Made by a program: the position numbers and the translations under genes. DNA of 64,000 nucleotides from Hymenobacter translucens (lineage in GTDB: Bacteria > Bacteroidota > Bacteroidia > Cytophagales > Hymenobacteraceae): assembly GCF_020685205.1 (NCBI RefSeq), contig NZ_JAJERB010000007.1, forward strand, positions 186,001-250,000. Direction: 5' to 3'. The notes under the pieces were generated by a model. It saw only the letters and a list, made by a program, of their open reading frames with translations. It did no database searches and was not told the origin of the DNA. Every line of letters starts with the position of its first letter. The first letter of the stretch is position 1. Of this stretch, positions 1 to 8,451 are shown piece by piece.

Positions 1-741
1 CAACACCAGGGTTTTCAGCCGGCCCCGCTCCTGAATCATCAAGTGAGCCGAGTAGAAGTCGGCGCCGTAACGGTTGTCGTTGGGGCGCCAGGCCAGGGGT
101 TCTCCGGCGTCTTTCTCGGCCGTGACGCCAAAGCTGAAGTCGCGGGTATGGCTGACGCGGTAGCGCAGCATCAGCTTGTCAGGCGAACCGAGGTAGCGGC
201 TGGTCAGCGCCCCTGAACTGGTGGTATCGGGGGGCGTGTAGCCGGTGCGCTGTTGCAACACCCGCTCGTAGCGCAGCATCAGGGAGTTGTTTTCCTCGTG
301 CAGCACCCGCTGCCAGAGCGGGCCGCGGGTACGGTTGGCGTTGCCCTGCTGCACCGTTACAAACGGTGCCACCCGGTAGATGCTGCGCAGGTCGAAGCCC
401 GTTACTGACTGTAGCTCGTACAGGCTCAGCAGCTCACCCCGGGCCTGGCGGTGCTGGAGCAAAGCTGAAATCTGGTTTTCCGACAGCAGCAGCAGCCCGC
501 GCAGCTCTTCCCGGCCGGCGGTGTTCAGGTTAAGCGGGGTCTGGTAGTACTGCAGCAGCGTTTCGTACAGATCCTCGTAGGGCACGTTGTCGCTCTGAAT
601 TTCGGCAAACAGCTCCTGCACCAGCCGGTCGAGGTCCACGGCCGGGCGCACGTACTCCTGCCCCAGCGCGGGGCCTACCGCGTTTAGCAGCAGGACCAGG
701 GCCACCGGCGGCAGCCACCTGATTTTCCATCCCGACCTCAT
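1..741 (-). CDS. helix-hairpin-helix (ComEA-like) secreted protein, 3' end outside window
   Basis: Only the first 247 codons lie inside the window. The ATG at 741 overlaps the stop of the upstream barrel gene as ATGA, so the two are probably translationally coupled. The translation starts with a basic, hydrophobic signal peptide ending near GPALGQ. Around residues 68-130 there is a duplicated helix-hairpin-helix pattern (TPLNLNTAGREELRGLL and later LYELQSVTGFDLRSIY), as in ComEA-type DNA-binding proteins. The following part (LMLRYERVLQQRTGY, LMLRYRVSHTRDFSFGV) alternates polar and hydrophobic residues like outer-membrane beta strands. In Bacteroidota, long HhH proteins of this kind occur as exported proteins of unknown role; DNA binding or uptake is only inferred. 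The family assignment is fairly safe, the function is not. Confidence 0.75.
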   Translation of the reverse strand, partial: MRSGWKIRWLPPVALVLLLNAVGPALGQEYVRPAVDLDRLVQELFAEIQSDNVPYEDLYETLLQYYQTPLNLNTAGREELRGLLLLSENQISALLQHRQARGELLSLYELQSVTGFDLRSIYRVAPFVTVQQGNANRTRGPLWQRVLHEENNSLMLRYERVLQQRTGYTPPDTTSSGALTSRYLGSPDKLMLRYRVSHTRDFSFGVTAEKDAGEPLAWRPNDNRYGADFYSAHLMIQERGRLKTLVL

Positions 742-1592
742 GGCTTTTCAAACCGTAAGCTCACGCCCAGGTGCTGACTTAGCCCGAGGGCCGCATGCCA
801 GGCGGCGGCGTAGTCGATCTGCAGCCGGCCGCCCCGGAACCCAACCCCGGCCGTGGTTTGCCGGGTAAGGGACGCGAAGCCGCCCCGCACCGCCAGCGAC
901 TCCAGCACCTGGTACTCGATACCGGCCTTGAAGTCGGCGGCCTGCTGCACGTCCTTTTCGGTTTCCACGTTCAGCATCACCTTGTCGGTGGGCCGGTACG
1001 AGAGGCCGGCTTTGAGCACGGTCGGCACCCGCTCGTCGCGGTACTCGGCCAGCTTCGCCTGATTCAGATTGTAGAGGTAGGCCCCAAAGAACAGGTGCTT
1101 GGGCACCACCTCAGCCTGCCCGCCGAGCGACACGGCCACGGCGCGGCGGCTGCCCAGTCCCTCGATGCTGATCTGCAGCATGTCGACCCGGGCTCCGATG
1201 CTGACCAGCCCACCCCGATAGCCGTACCCGGCTCCCACGCGCGTTTCGTTGTAAAGCTTGTCGCCGAAGCGCTGCGCCTCCAGGCCCGCCACGCCCCGGG
1301 CCGACGCGGTGTTGGCTTGCTGCGGGCCAATGGGTACAGCTACGGCCAGAGCCGCCGTATTCAGGGCCCGGCTGAGGTAGCGGTTTTCGGCGTAGAAGCC
1401 GACGGTAGGCTGGGCTACCTGACCCAGGCCGGCCACGTTGTTGCCGATGGCCCACACGTCGGTAAGCGTGGCGGAGGCGTTGCCGAGGGCGGCGGCCCGC
1501 GCGCCCCGCAGGCCGGGCCCGCTCCCCTGGGCGGCCAGCAGCTGCGGCGTCAGCCAAACCATAATCGATACGACAGGGTAGAGTAGTCTCAT
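738..1592 (-). CDS. outer-membrane beta-barrel protein, PorV/PorQ-like
   Basis: 284 residues with an N-terminal signal peptide (MRLLYPVVSIMVWLTPQLLAA, about 1-21). After it comes a segment typical of PorV/PorQ or FadL-related barrels: GARAAALGNASATLTDVWA followed by NNVAGLGQ. The rest consists of regularly spaced amphipathic strands (VGFYAENRYLS, RVGAGYGYRGGLVSIGARV, AGLSYRPTDKVMLNVETE) and ends in LGVSLRFEKP with an aromatic near the terminus, as expected for an outer-membrane barrel. It overlaps the downstream HhH gene by 4 bases. Relatives serve in the T9SS or in hydrophobic solute passage; nothing here says which. It could equally be an uncharacterised barrel that works with its HhH partner. 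Confidence 0.6.
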   Translation of the reverse strand: MRLLYPVVSIMVWLTPQLLAAQGSGPGLRGARAAALGNASATLTDVWAIGNNVAGLGQVAQPTVGFYAENRYLSRALNTAALAVAVPIGPQQANTASARGVAGLEAQRFGDKLYNETRVGAGYGYRGGLVSIGARVDMLQISIEGLGSRRAVAVSLGGQAEVVPKHLFFGAYLYNLNQAKLAEYRDERVPTVLKAGLSYRPTDKVMLNVETEKDVQQAADFKAGIEYQVLESLAVRGGFASLTRQTTAGVGFRGGRLQIDYAAAWHAALGLSQHLGVSLRFEKP

Positions 1593-1766
1593 AGGCCCGT
1601 ACTGATAAACTATATGACAATGCCGCCGGGGCCGCCCGAACGGATAAGCTAGATTTCAGCCGGAGTTTAGATAAAATTCAGCAACATCCCTCACGGCCGG
1701 TTACCACTTTTTCCGGCCCACCTTTGTTACCCTATTTTAGAACAGTACGCTTTCGTTTGTTTCGTT

Positions 1767-2504
1767 TTGACCACTGCCACCTCCCCGGCCGGAGGCACCC
1801 TGGAAACGGTGCGCTACGGCGACCATGACATCGTCTACCGCCTGGTTTTCCGGCCCCGCCTGAGCCTGGGTTTGCAGGTCCGGGCCGACGGCTCGGTGCG
1901 CATCACGGCCCCGGCCGGCACCACCCGCAGCTGGGTGGCTGCCCAGGTGCTGCGCCGCGCCGACTGGATTCTCAAGCACCAGGCGGCCTTTCAGCGCCAG
2001 CAGCCCGAGCGGCCGCCGCTGCTGTTTGAAACCGGGGAGCAGCACCTGTTCGAGGGCAAGCTATACCCGCTGATGGTGGAGCAAGCCGCCCGCGCCCGGG
2101 TAGCGCTGCGGCAGGAGCAGCTGGTGCTGGCGTATCCGGCGCCCCACAGCCCGGAGAAAACCGCCCAGTTGCTAAGCGCCTGGTACGGGCAGCAGGCTCC
2201 GGCCATCTTCGCGGCGGCGCTGGACCGGGTATGGCCGCGCTTCGCCGAGTTTAATCTGCCCCGCCCTACCCTGCTGGCCCGCCGCATGCGCACCCGCTGG
2301 GGCAGCTGCACGGCCACAACCAACCGCATCCGCCTGAACATCGACCTGGTAAAGGCCCAGCCCGGCTGCCTCGACTACGTGCTGCTGCACGAGTGCTGCC
2401 ACCTGCTGGTGCCCAACCACTCCAGCAAGTTCTACGACTTGCAAACCCGCCTCATGCCCGACTGGGAAGAGTGGAAAAAAAAGCTGACGGAGCAGGTGAA
2501 ATAG
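1767..2504 (+). CDS. YgjP-like (DUF45) zinc metallopeptidase-domain protein
   Basis: 245 residues. The C-terminal half carries the YgjP/DUF45 signature: RRMRTRWGSCTATTNRI, then YVLLHECCHLLVPNHSSKFY. HECCH is the HExxH zinc motif, and a conserved His follows in the PNHS segment. The N-terminal part (VYRLVFRPRLSLGLQVRADG, then GSVRITAPAG) matches the beta-rich start of the family. The start is TTG at 1767, because no in-frame ATG precedes the conserved region; an internal GTG near 1809 is an alternative. Biochemical function is unknown for most members of this family, although the zinc-protease fold is clear. The gene stands alone, divergent from the barrel gene and convergent with the DPP7 gene, from which it is separated by a strong terminator. 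Confidence 0.85.
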   Translation: MTTATSPAGGTLETVRYGDHDIVYRLVFRPRLSLGLQVRADGSVRITAPAGTTRSWVAAQVLRRADWILKHQAAFQRQQPERPPLLFETGEQHLFEGKLYPLMVEQAARARVALRQEQLVLAYPAPHSPEKTAQLLSAWYGQQAPAIFAAALDRVWPRFAEFNLPRPTLLARRMRTRWGSCTATTNRIRLNIDLVKAQPGCLDYVLLHECCHLLVPNHSSKFYDLQTRLMPDWEEWKKKLTEQVK

Positions 2505-2520
2505 CCCCCTCCGCCCATAA

Positions 2521-2557
2521 AAAAAGCCCCGGCGCCGCACTGGCACCGGGGCTTTTT
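2521..2557. terminator. bidirectional intrinsic terminator
   Basis: A 12-bp perfect stem (AAAAAGCCCCGG and its complement) around a 13-base loop. It has A-runs on one side and T-runs on the other, so it can end both the YgjP-like gene (plus) and the DPP7 gene (minus), which converge here. Confidence 0.9.
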
Positions 2558-2572
2558 GCTGTCAAAGCAAGA

Positions 2573-4864
2573 CTAGTTTACCGAAGCACTGGCGTCGGCG
2601 GTGTCTTTCTTCTTGCGCTTCACTTTGATCTTCTTCACCTCGCCGGCGGGCAGCGGCAGGCCGTTGACCTGGGCCTGGGGACCCACGCCGGGGTTGGGGC
2701 CGTTGTTGACCACGGTCATCTCATCGACGATGTGCTTGGCGCCACCCAGCTTCTCGATGCACCAGAGCACGTAGCGGATGTCCACGTTGATGCAGCGCTT
2801 CAGCTCGGGGTCGTAGGCTAGGTCGCCGGTCATGGCTTCCCAGTTGCCATCGAAGGCGACGCCGATCAGCTCGCCTCGGCCGTTGATAACGGGGGAGCCG
2901 GAGTTACCGCCGGTGATGTCGTTATCGGTAATGAAGGCTACCGGCAGCTGCCCGTCCTTGCCGGCGTAGCGGCCAAAGTCCTTGGCCTTAATCAGCTGCA
3001 GTTCCTTGGTGGGCACCACAAACTCGGGGTTAGTGGGGTCTTCCTTTTCCACGATGCCCTGGGCGGTGGTTTTGTAGTCGAAGCTCACCGCGTCGCGGCC
3101 CTGGTAGGGACGCACCGTGCCGTAGCTGAGGCGGAGCGTAGAGTTGGCGTCCGGCGAGTACACCTTCTGGGTGTTCTTAGCCCGCAGCGCGGCCACGTAC
3201 AGGCGGTTGGCCCGCGTTAGGCTGCTCTGGTAGGCCTGCATTTTGGGCAGGATGGTCTGGGTGTAGTTGTTGTACACCGACAGGTAGGTCTTAAACGCTG
3301 GGTCGGCCTCCAGCTTGGCCAGCGTGGGGTTGGCCAGAAAGGCATTCATCTTGGCTTCGGAGCCCACAAAGGAGTTGGCGTACACGTAGTCGGCGTACTT
3401 CGCCATCGAGCCGCCGTACTGCTTCTGCACGGTCTGGAACACGTCGGGCAGCTGCTCCTTGGGCACGTCCTGGGCGTAGAGCTGCATCAGGGCCGTGAAC
3501 ACCTTCTTGTCGGTCGAGAGGTTGTAGTCCTTATAGAAGTCAGCCAGTGGCTCCTTCAGATCGGCAATGGCCTTGTCCAGGGCCGTTTTCTCCACCTGCG
3601 GGGCCTTGAGCATGGTGTAAAGCGGCATCAGGCGCGAGGCCGTGGCAATGATTTCGGTGCCAAAGGCGGCTTCATTCACGTACTGGGAGCTCAGGTTGTA
3701 CTCCCGGATGCCGGTGTAGGCCTGGGTGATGGCGGGCAGCGCGTCGCCGTACACCGGGGTGCGGGCCGGGTCGGCGGCAATCCACTGGGCCAGGGATGCC
3801 TCTTCGGCTTTCTTCTGATCCACCGTCTTCAGGCGCTTCATGCCTTCGTTCTGGCCGATAAAGTACTTCCAGTAGTTGGCAATGCTCGCGTACTTCGAGG
3901 CGTACTTCAGGCGGACGGTCGGGTCGGCGTCCGAGTCTTCTTTCCAGATCTTCAGACGGGTGTCGCGCAGCTTGATGCGGGCCGGGTTGCTTTGGTCGAG
4001 CGTGAGCTGCAGGCCGGCGGCGGGCAGGAAACGCTGGGTGCGGCCGGGGAAGCCGAACACCATGGCGAAGTCGCCTTCATTCACACCCTGCAGGCTGACG
4101 GGTAGGTGCTTCTTGGGATGGTAAGGCACGTTGCTGGCCGAGTAGCCGGCGGTGGGCTTGTTGTCCTTGGAGGCGTACACGCGGAACATCGAGAAGTCGC
4201 CGGTGTGGCGGGGCCACATCCAGTTGTCGGTGTCGCCACCGAACTTGCCTACCGCTTCGGGCGGGGCACCCACGAGACGCACGTCGCCGAAGCGCTGGTA
4301 CACGAACAGGTAGTACTCGTTGCCGCCGAACATGTCGCGCACGTAGGCTACGTACTGCCCGTTTTCCTTGGCGGCCTCGGCCATTTCCTGCTGGCGCTTG
4401 CGGATGGTGGTCATGCGCTCCTGCTCAGGGGCCTGGGGCGTCACGCCTTCCAGCACCCTGGCCGTCACGTCTTCCATGCGCACCAGAATGTCGACAAACA
4501 AACCGGGGTTGGACTTCTCCTCGGCCGGGTTAGCGGCAAAGAAGCCGTTTTGCAAAATGTTGTTCTGCGGGGTGCTGTGGCTCTGCAGCGCATCGTAGCC
4601 GCAGTGGTGGTTGGTGAGCATCAGGCCCTGCCCGCTGACGAACTCGCCGGTGCAGAAGCCGCCCAGCTGCACAATGGCATCTTTGAGGGAGGCATTGTTG
4701 ATGTCATAGATTTCCTCGGCGGTGAGCTTGAGGCCTTTCTTCTGCATGTCGGCGTGGTTGAGGCGCTTCACGAAGAGGGGCAGCCACATGCCTTCGTCGG
4801 CACGGGCCGCCAGGGGCAGGAGCATCACCAGCAGCAGGGCCTTGGCCCAGTTCTTTGGTAGCAT
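2573..4864 (-). CDS. S46 family dipeptidyl-peptidase, DPP7 type
   Basis: 763 residues with a signal peptide (about 1-22), so it is exported to the periplasm. The serine protease triad is visible: His87 in LTNHHCGYD, Asp223 in PRHTGDFSMFR and Ser655 in TGGNSGSPVING. This is the S46 (DPP7/DPP11) arrangement. The specificity residue in the segment LIGVAFDGNWEAM is Gly673; DPP7 has glycine there and prefers a hydrophobic P1, while DPP11 has arginine and prefers acidic P1. The role is cleavage of dipeptides from peptide N-termini in amino-acid scavenging. The C-terminus has a lysine-rich tail (KIKVKRKKKD) of unknown purpose. The gene is monocistronic. The family assignment is firm; the DPP7 subtype rests on one residue and its context. 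Confidence 0.93.
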   Translation of the reverse strand: MLPKNWAKALLLVMLLPLAARADEGMWLPLFVKRLNHADMQKKGLKLTAEEIYDINNASLKDAIVQLGGFCTGEFVSGQGLMLTNHHCGYDALQSHSTPQNNILQNGFFAANPAEEKSNPGLFVDILVRMEDVTARVLEGVTPQAPEQERMTTIRKRQQEMAEAAKENGQYVAYVRDMFGGNEYYLFVYQRFGDVRLVGAPPEAVGKFGGDTDNWMWPRHTGDFSMFRVYASKDNKPTAGYSASNVPYHPKKHLPVSLQGVNEGDFAMVFGFPGRTQRFLPAAGLQLTLDQSNPARIKLRDTRLKIWKEDSDADPTVRLKYASKYASIANYWKYFIGQNEGMKRLKTVDQKKAEEASLAQWIAADPARTPVYGDALPAITQAYTGIREYNLSSQYVNEAAFGTEIIATASRLMPLYTMLKAPQVEKTALDKAIADLKEPLADFYKDYNLSTDKKVFTALMQLYAQDVPKEQLPDVFQTVQKQYGGSMAKYADYVYANSFVGSEAKMNAFLANPTLAKLEADPAFKTYLSVYNNYTQTILPKMQAYQSSLTRANRLYVAALRAKNTQKVYSPDANSTLRLSYGTVRPYQGRDAVSFDYKTTAQGIVEKEDPTNPEFVVPTKELQLIKAKDFGRYAGKDGQLPVAFITDNDITGGNSGSPVINGRGELIGVAFDGNWEAMTGDLAYDPELKRCINVDIRYVLWCIEKLGGAKHIVDEMTVVNNGPNPGVGPQAQVNGLPLPAGEVKKIKVKRKKKDTADASASVN

Positions 4865-4977
4865 GAGTAACTGAAATATGAGAATGGAGTGGGAATTCGG
4901 GGCATCCAGGCCCCGGCTTTGAAACAGCCAAAACTACGGAAAAGCTGTTCATTTGCGGGTACCTAGCCCCCACCCGC

Positions 4978-5199
4978 ATGCGCTTTCTGTTCCGTCAACT
5001 TTTCCTGGGTTTGATCTGGGTGTACCGCCACCTGATTTCTCCGCTTACGCCGCCCAGCTGCCGGTTCCAGCCCACCTGCTCGGCTTACGCGGCCGAGGCG
5101 GTGCAGAAGCACGGGCCCTGGCGGGGCGGGCGGCTGGCCCTGCGCCGCATCAGCCGCTGTCATCCCTGGGGCGGCCACGGCTACGACCCCGTACCTTAA
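4978..5199 (+). CDS. yidD: membrane protein insertion efficiency factor YidD
   Basis: 73 residues, the usual length for YidD. The hallmarks are present: an amphipathic N-terminus ([16 protein letters not shown]), [20 protein letters not shown] with two conserved cysteines, [24 protein letters not shown] with the third. YidD assists YidC-dependent insertion of inner-membrane proteins and sits at the cytoplasmic face. It is not next to yidC, rnpA or rpmH here, which is common in Bacteroidota. It diverges from the DPP7 gene and precedes the lipoprotein gene by 78 bases. Confidence 0.95.
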   Translation: MRFLFRQLFLGLIWVYRHLISPLTPPSCRFQPTCSAYAAEAVQKHGPWRGGRLALRRISRCHPWGGHGYDPVP

Positions 5200-5277
5200 A
5201 CCAACCCGGGCCCGTATAGCCAACTTCGCGCCTGGACCATTTGGGCCGGGCTTTTTTTCAGCTTACTCCATTTTTCT

Positions 5278-6171
5278 ATGCGTTCTATTCTGATTGGCAG
5301 CACCCTGCTGGCTTTTATGCTTACCACCGGCTGCTCCGAAGCCCAAAGCGAGAAGGGCGGCAAAGGCGGCAAAAAAGACAAAGACAAAAAGGAAAGTCTT
5401 GAAGACCAGCTTACCGAAGCTGCCGTGCCCGGACTGCGCCGGATTGGCTCCCTAAGCGGGGGCGTATCCGAAAGCTCGGGGCTGGCCCGGGCCGAAACTG
5501 CCGGCACCTTCTACACCCACGCCGACGCGGGCAACGCGCCCGTGCTCTACAAGATTGACATGACCGGCCGCCTGCTTGAAAAGTCTACCCTGCCCTTTCC
5601 CAACACCGACTGGGAAGACCTGGCCCAGGACGACAAAGGCACGCTGTTCGTCATTGATGCCGGCAACAACAACAACACCCGCCGCGACTTGGCCATTTAC
5701 CGCGTGACGCCCGGCTCCCAGGAAATCGGCAAGATCATCTTCGCGTACCCCGACCAGAAAGCATTTCCGCCCAGCAAGAAGCAGCGCAACTTCGACTGCG
5801 AAGCCGCTCTTTGGCACGGCGGCCGGATTTACCTGTTCACGAAAGACCGGGCCAACCACAGCACCAGCAAGGTGTACAGCCTATCCGACAAGGCCGGGGA
5901 GCAGCAGCCCCGCCTGCTGGCCAGCCTGACCATCCCCGGCGAGGTGACCGGGGCAGATGTCAGCTCCGATGGCCGCCGAATCGTGTTGCTGGCCCAGGAG
6001 GCGCTGTTTGTGCTGGAGGGCGGCAGTTTCGAAGCCGCTCTGAAAGCCGCGCCGCGCCGCGTTTCCCTGAAGGGCGCCGGCCAGACCGAAGGCATTGTGT
6101 TTCGCAAGGATGACAACAGTACGCTTTACATCAGTACCGAGCAGGGCACCCTGTACGAGTACAAGCTGTAG
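5278..6171 (+). CDS. putative lipoprotein with beta-propeller-like repeats
   Basis: 297 residues. The N-terminus ends in MLTTGC, a lipobox-like site, followed by a lysine/glycine-rich linker (about 25-45), so the protein is probably lipidated and tethered to a membrane. The rest has repeated short strand motifs as in beta-propellers or SdiA-regulated-type proteins (PNTDWEDLAQDDKGTLFVID, GADVSSDGRRIVLLA, GIVFRKDDNSTLYISTEQG). No catalytic motif was recognised. The substrate and role are unknown. The DUF3616 protein at 28013-29116 has a similar DWEDLA/DIEG-type composition, so a distant relationship is possible but not shown. It is followed by a strong terminator. Confidence 0.65.
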   Translation: MRSILIGSTLLAFMLTTGCSEAQSEKGGKGGKKDKDKKESLEDQLTEAAVPGLRRIGSLSGGVSESSGLARAETAGTFYTHADAGNAPVLYKIDMTGRLLEKSTLPFPNTDWEDLAQDDKGTLFVIDAGNNNNTRRDLAIYRVTPGSQEIGKIIFAYPDQKAFPPSKKQRNFDCEAALWHGGRIYLFTKDRANHSTSKVYSLSDKAGEQQPRLLASLTIPGEVTGADVSSDGRRIVLLAQEALFVLEGGSFEAALKAAPRRVSLKGAGQTEGIVFRKDDNSTLYISTEQGTLYEYKL

Positions 6172-6183
6172 CCTTGCCTACTA

Positions 6184-6223
6184 CCAAAAGAGCCCGTTCA
6201 GCTTACTGAACGGGCTCTTTTGG
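6184..6223. terminator. bidirectional intrinsic terminator
   Basis: A perfect 18-bp stem (6184-6201 with 6206-6223) around a 4-base loop, with A-runs and T-runs at the ends. It lies between the convergent lipoprotein gene and lgt. Confidence 0.92.
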
Positions 6224-6254
6224 TTACGAAAAGTAGAGCAGGCAGCTTACGAAG

Positions 6255-7196
6255 CTACATCTTAACCCGTACGGATGACTTGCCGGCCTCTTCGGCGTTC
6301 AGGTCGCGGGGAGCGTAGCCGTAGGGGTTGTCGGGGTTCTTGCCGGCCCGCAGCAGCACCCACACGCCCACCAGAATCAGCGGCAGACTCAGCCACTGAC
6401 CCATATTCAGGCTCATGCCCCGCTCAAAGGCCACCTGGTCTTCCTTGAGAAACTCCACCAGAAAGCGGAAACTGAACAGCAGCACGACAAACAGCCCGAA
6501 CAGCTGCCCGCGCGGGGTGTGCTCTTTCTTACGGTTCCACATGGCGTAGAGCACTATGAGCAGGAACACGCAGAACAGCGCCTCGTAGATCTGGGTGGGG
6601 TGCCGGGGCACGGCCACCATCGGGGACGAGCCGGGCTCGGGCATCACCTGCAGAGCACCGGCCGGTAACGTTTCTCCGATGCCCACGGGCCGCAGATGCT
6701 CGGTGTCGCGCGGGAAAACAAACGCCCAGGGTACGTCGGTGGGCTTACCCACAATTTCGGAGTTCATCAGGTTGCCCATCCGGATCAGGGCCCCGCCGAT
6801 GGCCACGACAATCACGATGCGGTCCAGCGTCCAGAGGTAATCAAACTTATTGTTGCGGCTGAACAGCCACACGGCCAGCAGGATGCCCAGCGTGGCGCCG
6901 TGGCTGGCAAGGCCGCCGTGCCAGATCTTGAAGATTTCCAGCGGATGGTCTTTGTACGAGGCCCAGTCGTAGAAAAACACGTGGCCGAGGCGGGCGCCGA
7001 GAATGGTGCCCACCAGCATGTACAGCGTAATCACATCCACCCAGCGCGGCGACACCCCTTCCGACTTGTAGATGTGCGACAGCACGAAGGTGCCCACCAC
7101 GAAGCCCGACATGAACAGCAGGCCGTACCAGCGCAAGGTCAGGGGCCCGATTTCGGCAATGATGGGCGACACGTCCCAGGTGATAAAGGCAAGCAT
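6255..7196 (-). CDS. lgt: prolipoprotein diacylglyceryl transferase
   Basis: 313 residues from the ATG at 7196. The reading frame runs 12 codons further upstream to a TTG, but the ATG places the conserved WDVSPIIAEIGPLTLRWYGL at the expected N-terminus. The Lgt landmarks are HGGLASHGATLG (catalytic His region), the signature IRMGNLMNSEIVGKPTDVPW, and PTQIYEALF. Six or seven membrane segments are apparent. Lgt moves a diacylglyceryl group from phosphatidylglycerol to the lipobox cysteine of prelipoproteins, the first step of lipoprotein maturation. It would act on the several lipoproteins encoded in this window. It ends in a basic tail (EEAGKSSVRVKM). The gene lies downstream of the sigma gene pair with a gap of about 120 bases. 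Confidence 0.97.
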   Translation of the reverse strand: MLAFITWDVSPIIAEIGPLTLRWYGLLFMSGFVVGTFVLSHIYKSEGVSPRWVDVITLYMLVGTILGARLGHVFFYDWASYKDHPLEIFKIWHGGLASHGATLGILLAVWLFSRNNKFDYLWTLDRIVIVVAIGGALIRMGNLMNSEIVGKPTDVPWAFVFPRDTEHLRPVGIGETLPAGALQVMPEPGSSPMVAVPRHPTQIYEALFCVFLLIVLYAMWNRKKEHTPRGQLFGLFVVLLFSFRFLVEFLKEDQVAFERGMSLNMGQWLSLPLILVGVWVLLRAGKNPDNPYGYAPRDLNAEEAGKSSVRVKM

Positions 7197-7319
7197 AGGT
7201 AGCGTTGTTACGAAAAGATGGAAAGAGCTCAAAGGTACTCAGACATTCAGCTTCCTGCTTTGCCTGCTGCCCCGCGGTATTGGCCCCGGCTCGGGAGCCC
7301 CTCCTGCGACGGCAGCCGG

Positions 7320-7619
7320 TCAGCGCGCGGGTAAAGCGGTGGGCGGCCCGCTCAGATACGGCTGGGGGCGGGTAGCAGCGGAGGGCACTACGGCCCCGTC
7401 GCCGCTTAGCAGCAGGATTATCCCCACCATGGCCGCATAGCTGGGCCACCGCAGCCAGGCAGGCAGGATTGGGCGCGCCTCCGCTGCCTCACCCACGAGC
7501 CGGGCCCGCACCCGGCTGTAAAAAAACGGCCGGGGCTGGACGTTCGACTGGGCGCGCCACTCCCGCAGCAGGCTTTCCCATTCCTCATCGGTATCGGGGC
7601 GAGGGGCTAGATCAGACAT
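7320..7619 (-). CDS. small single-pass membrane protein, possible anti-sigma partner
   Basis: 99 residues. A soluble N-terminal part (TDEEWESLLREWRAQ, then PRPFFYSRVRARL) is followed by one hydrophobic segment at about 66-83 (PSYAAMVGIILLLSG) and a short tail. Its start codon lies 8 bases inside the 3' end of the ECF sigma gene, so the pair should be co-translated. This is the usual layout for an ECF sigma factor and a membrane anti-sigma factor. No zinc-binding HxxxCxxC motif is present. I did not recognise a family; the anti-sigma role is inferred from position, size and topology. Confidence 0.65.
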   Translation of the reverse strand: MSDLAPRPDTDEEWESLLREWRAQSNVQPRPFFYSRVRARLVGEAAEARPILPAWLRWPSYAAMVGIILLLSGDGAVVPSAATRPQPYLSGPPTALPAR

Positions 7620-8250
7620 GACGCGGGGATGGAGTAAGAGAAGTGCGAAGCGTTTTGCGGGCCCGGAACAGCAGGGACTCTACCGCCGGCACGGTCGTAT
7701 TGAGAACCGCTGCTATTTCCTCATAAGTCAGCTCCTGCTCGTAGCGCAAGGTAAAGGCCACCTGCTGCTGATCGGGTAGCCGGCCGATATGCGTAAGCAA
7801 AAGCTCGAGCTGCTGTTGTCCCTCAATTTTGGCCTGTGGGTGCGCATGGTCCGCCGGCTCGTGCAGCACCTGGTTGTCGAAGCCCAGCAGGCTGGTGAAA
7901 TAGGCAAAGCGCTTCTGGGCCCGGGCGCGCTGCCGGTGCTTCAGGGCCCGGGAAGTAGCCAACCGGTAAAGCCAGGTGCTCAGCGCAGCATCGCCCCGAA
8001 ACCGGTTAATCGTTTGATGAACTTCCACGAACACCTCCTGCGCGACATCTTCGGCCTCCTCCGGGGAGCGTAACAAGGCGAATACCGTGCGGTAGATACG
8101 GTTCTGATACCGCTCCACCAGCGTCCGGAACGCCGCCTCGCTGCCCTGCTGCAGCTGCCCCACCAGCTCGGCATCAGCGGAAGCAACAACCCCCGGCCCG
8201 GAAGGCCCGGAATCCTCAACGATCAATAGTGGAAGCGTATACACCAGCAA
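7612..8250 (-). CDS. ECF-type RNA polymerase sigma factor
   Basis: 212 residues with the two ECF domains. Region 2 is EAAFRTLVERYQNRIYRTV, then EEAEDVAQEVFVEVHQ and FRGDAALSTWLYRLATSRAL. Region 4 is IGRLPDQQQVAFTLRYEQE, then LTYEEIAAVLNTTVPAVESL, ending in LLFRARKTLR. It overlaps the downstream small membrane protein gene by 8 bases, suggesting a sigma/anti-sigma pair. The start could lie downstream of the annotated ATG, since residues 1-25 are not conserved-looking. The target regulon and the signal are unknown. The 201 bases upstream (8251-8451) hold no gene and should contain its promoter. Confidence 0.93.
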   Translation of the reverse strand: MLVYTLPLLIVEDSGPSGPGVVASADAELVGQLQQGSEAAFRTLVERYQNRIYRTVFALLRSPEEAEDVAQEVFVEVHQTINRFRGDAALSTWLYRLATSRALKHRQRARAQKRFAYFTSLLGFDNQVLHEPADHAHPQAKIEGQQQLELLLTHIGRLPDQQQVAFTLRYEQELTYEEIAAVLNTTVPAVESLLFRARKTLRTSLTPSPRHV

Positions 8251-8451
8251 GGCGGAAGGATAGAAACGATGCCTGTTCAGCTCCCAGCTTCTGCTGCGAC
8301 TACCGACATGGTGTTGGCTTAGGCCGCGTTAGTGCCGAAAACTTGCGGATGCCGGCACAAGTTTATCACAAGCACCTGTAGTGCAAGAGGTTAAATTCGC
8401 ATAAGCCAGCAATTCACGGCTTTCCAGAACCCAGCTACCATCCACCGGACG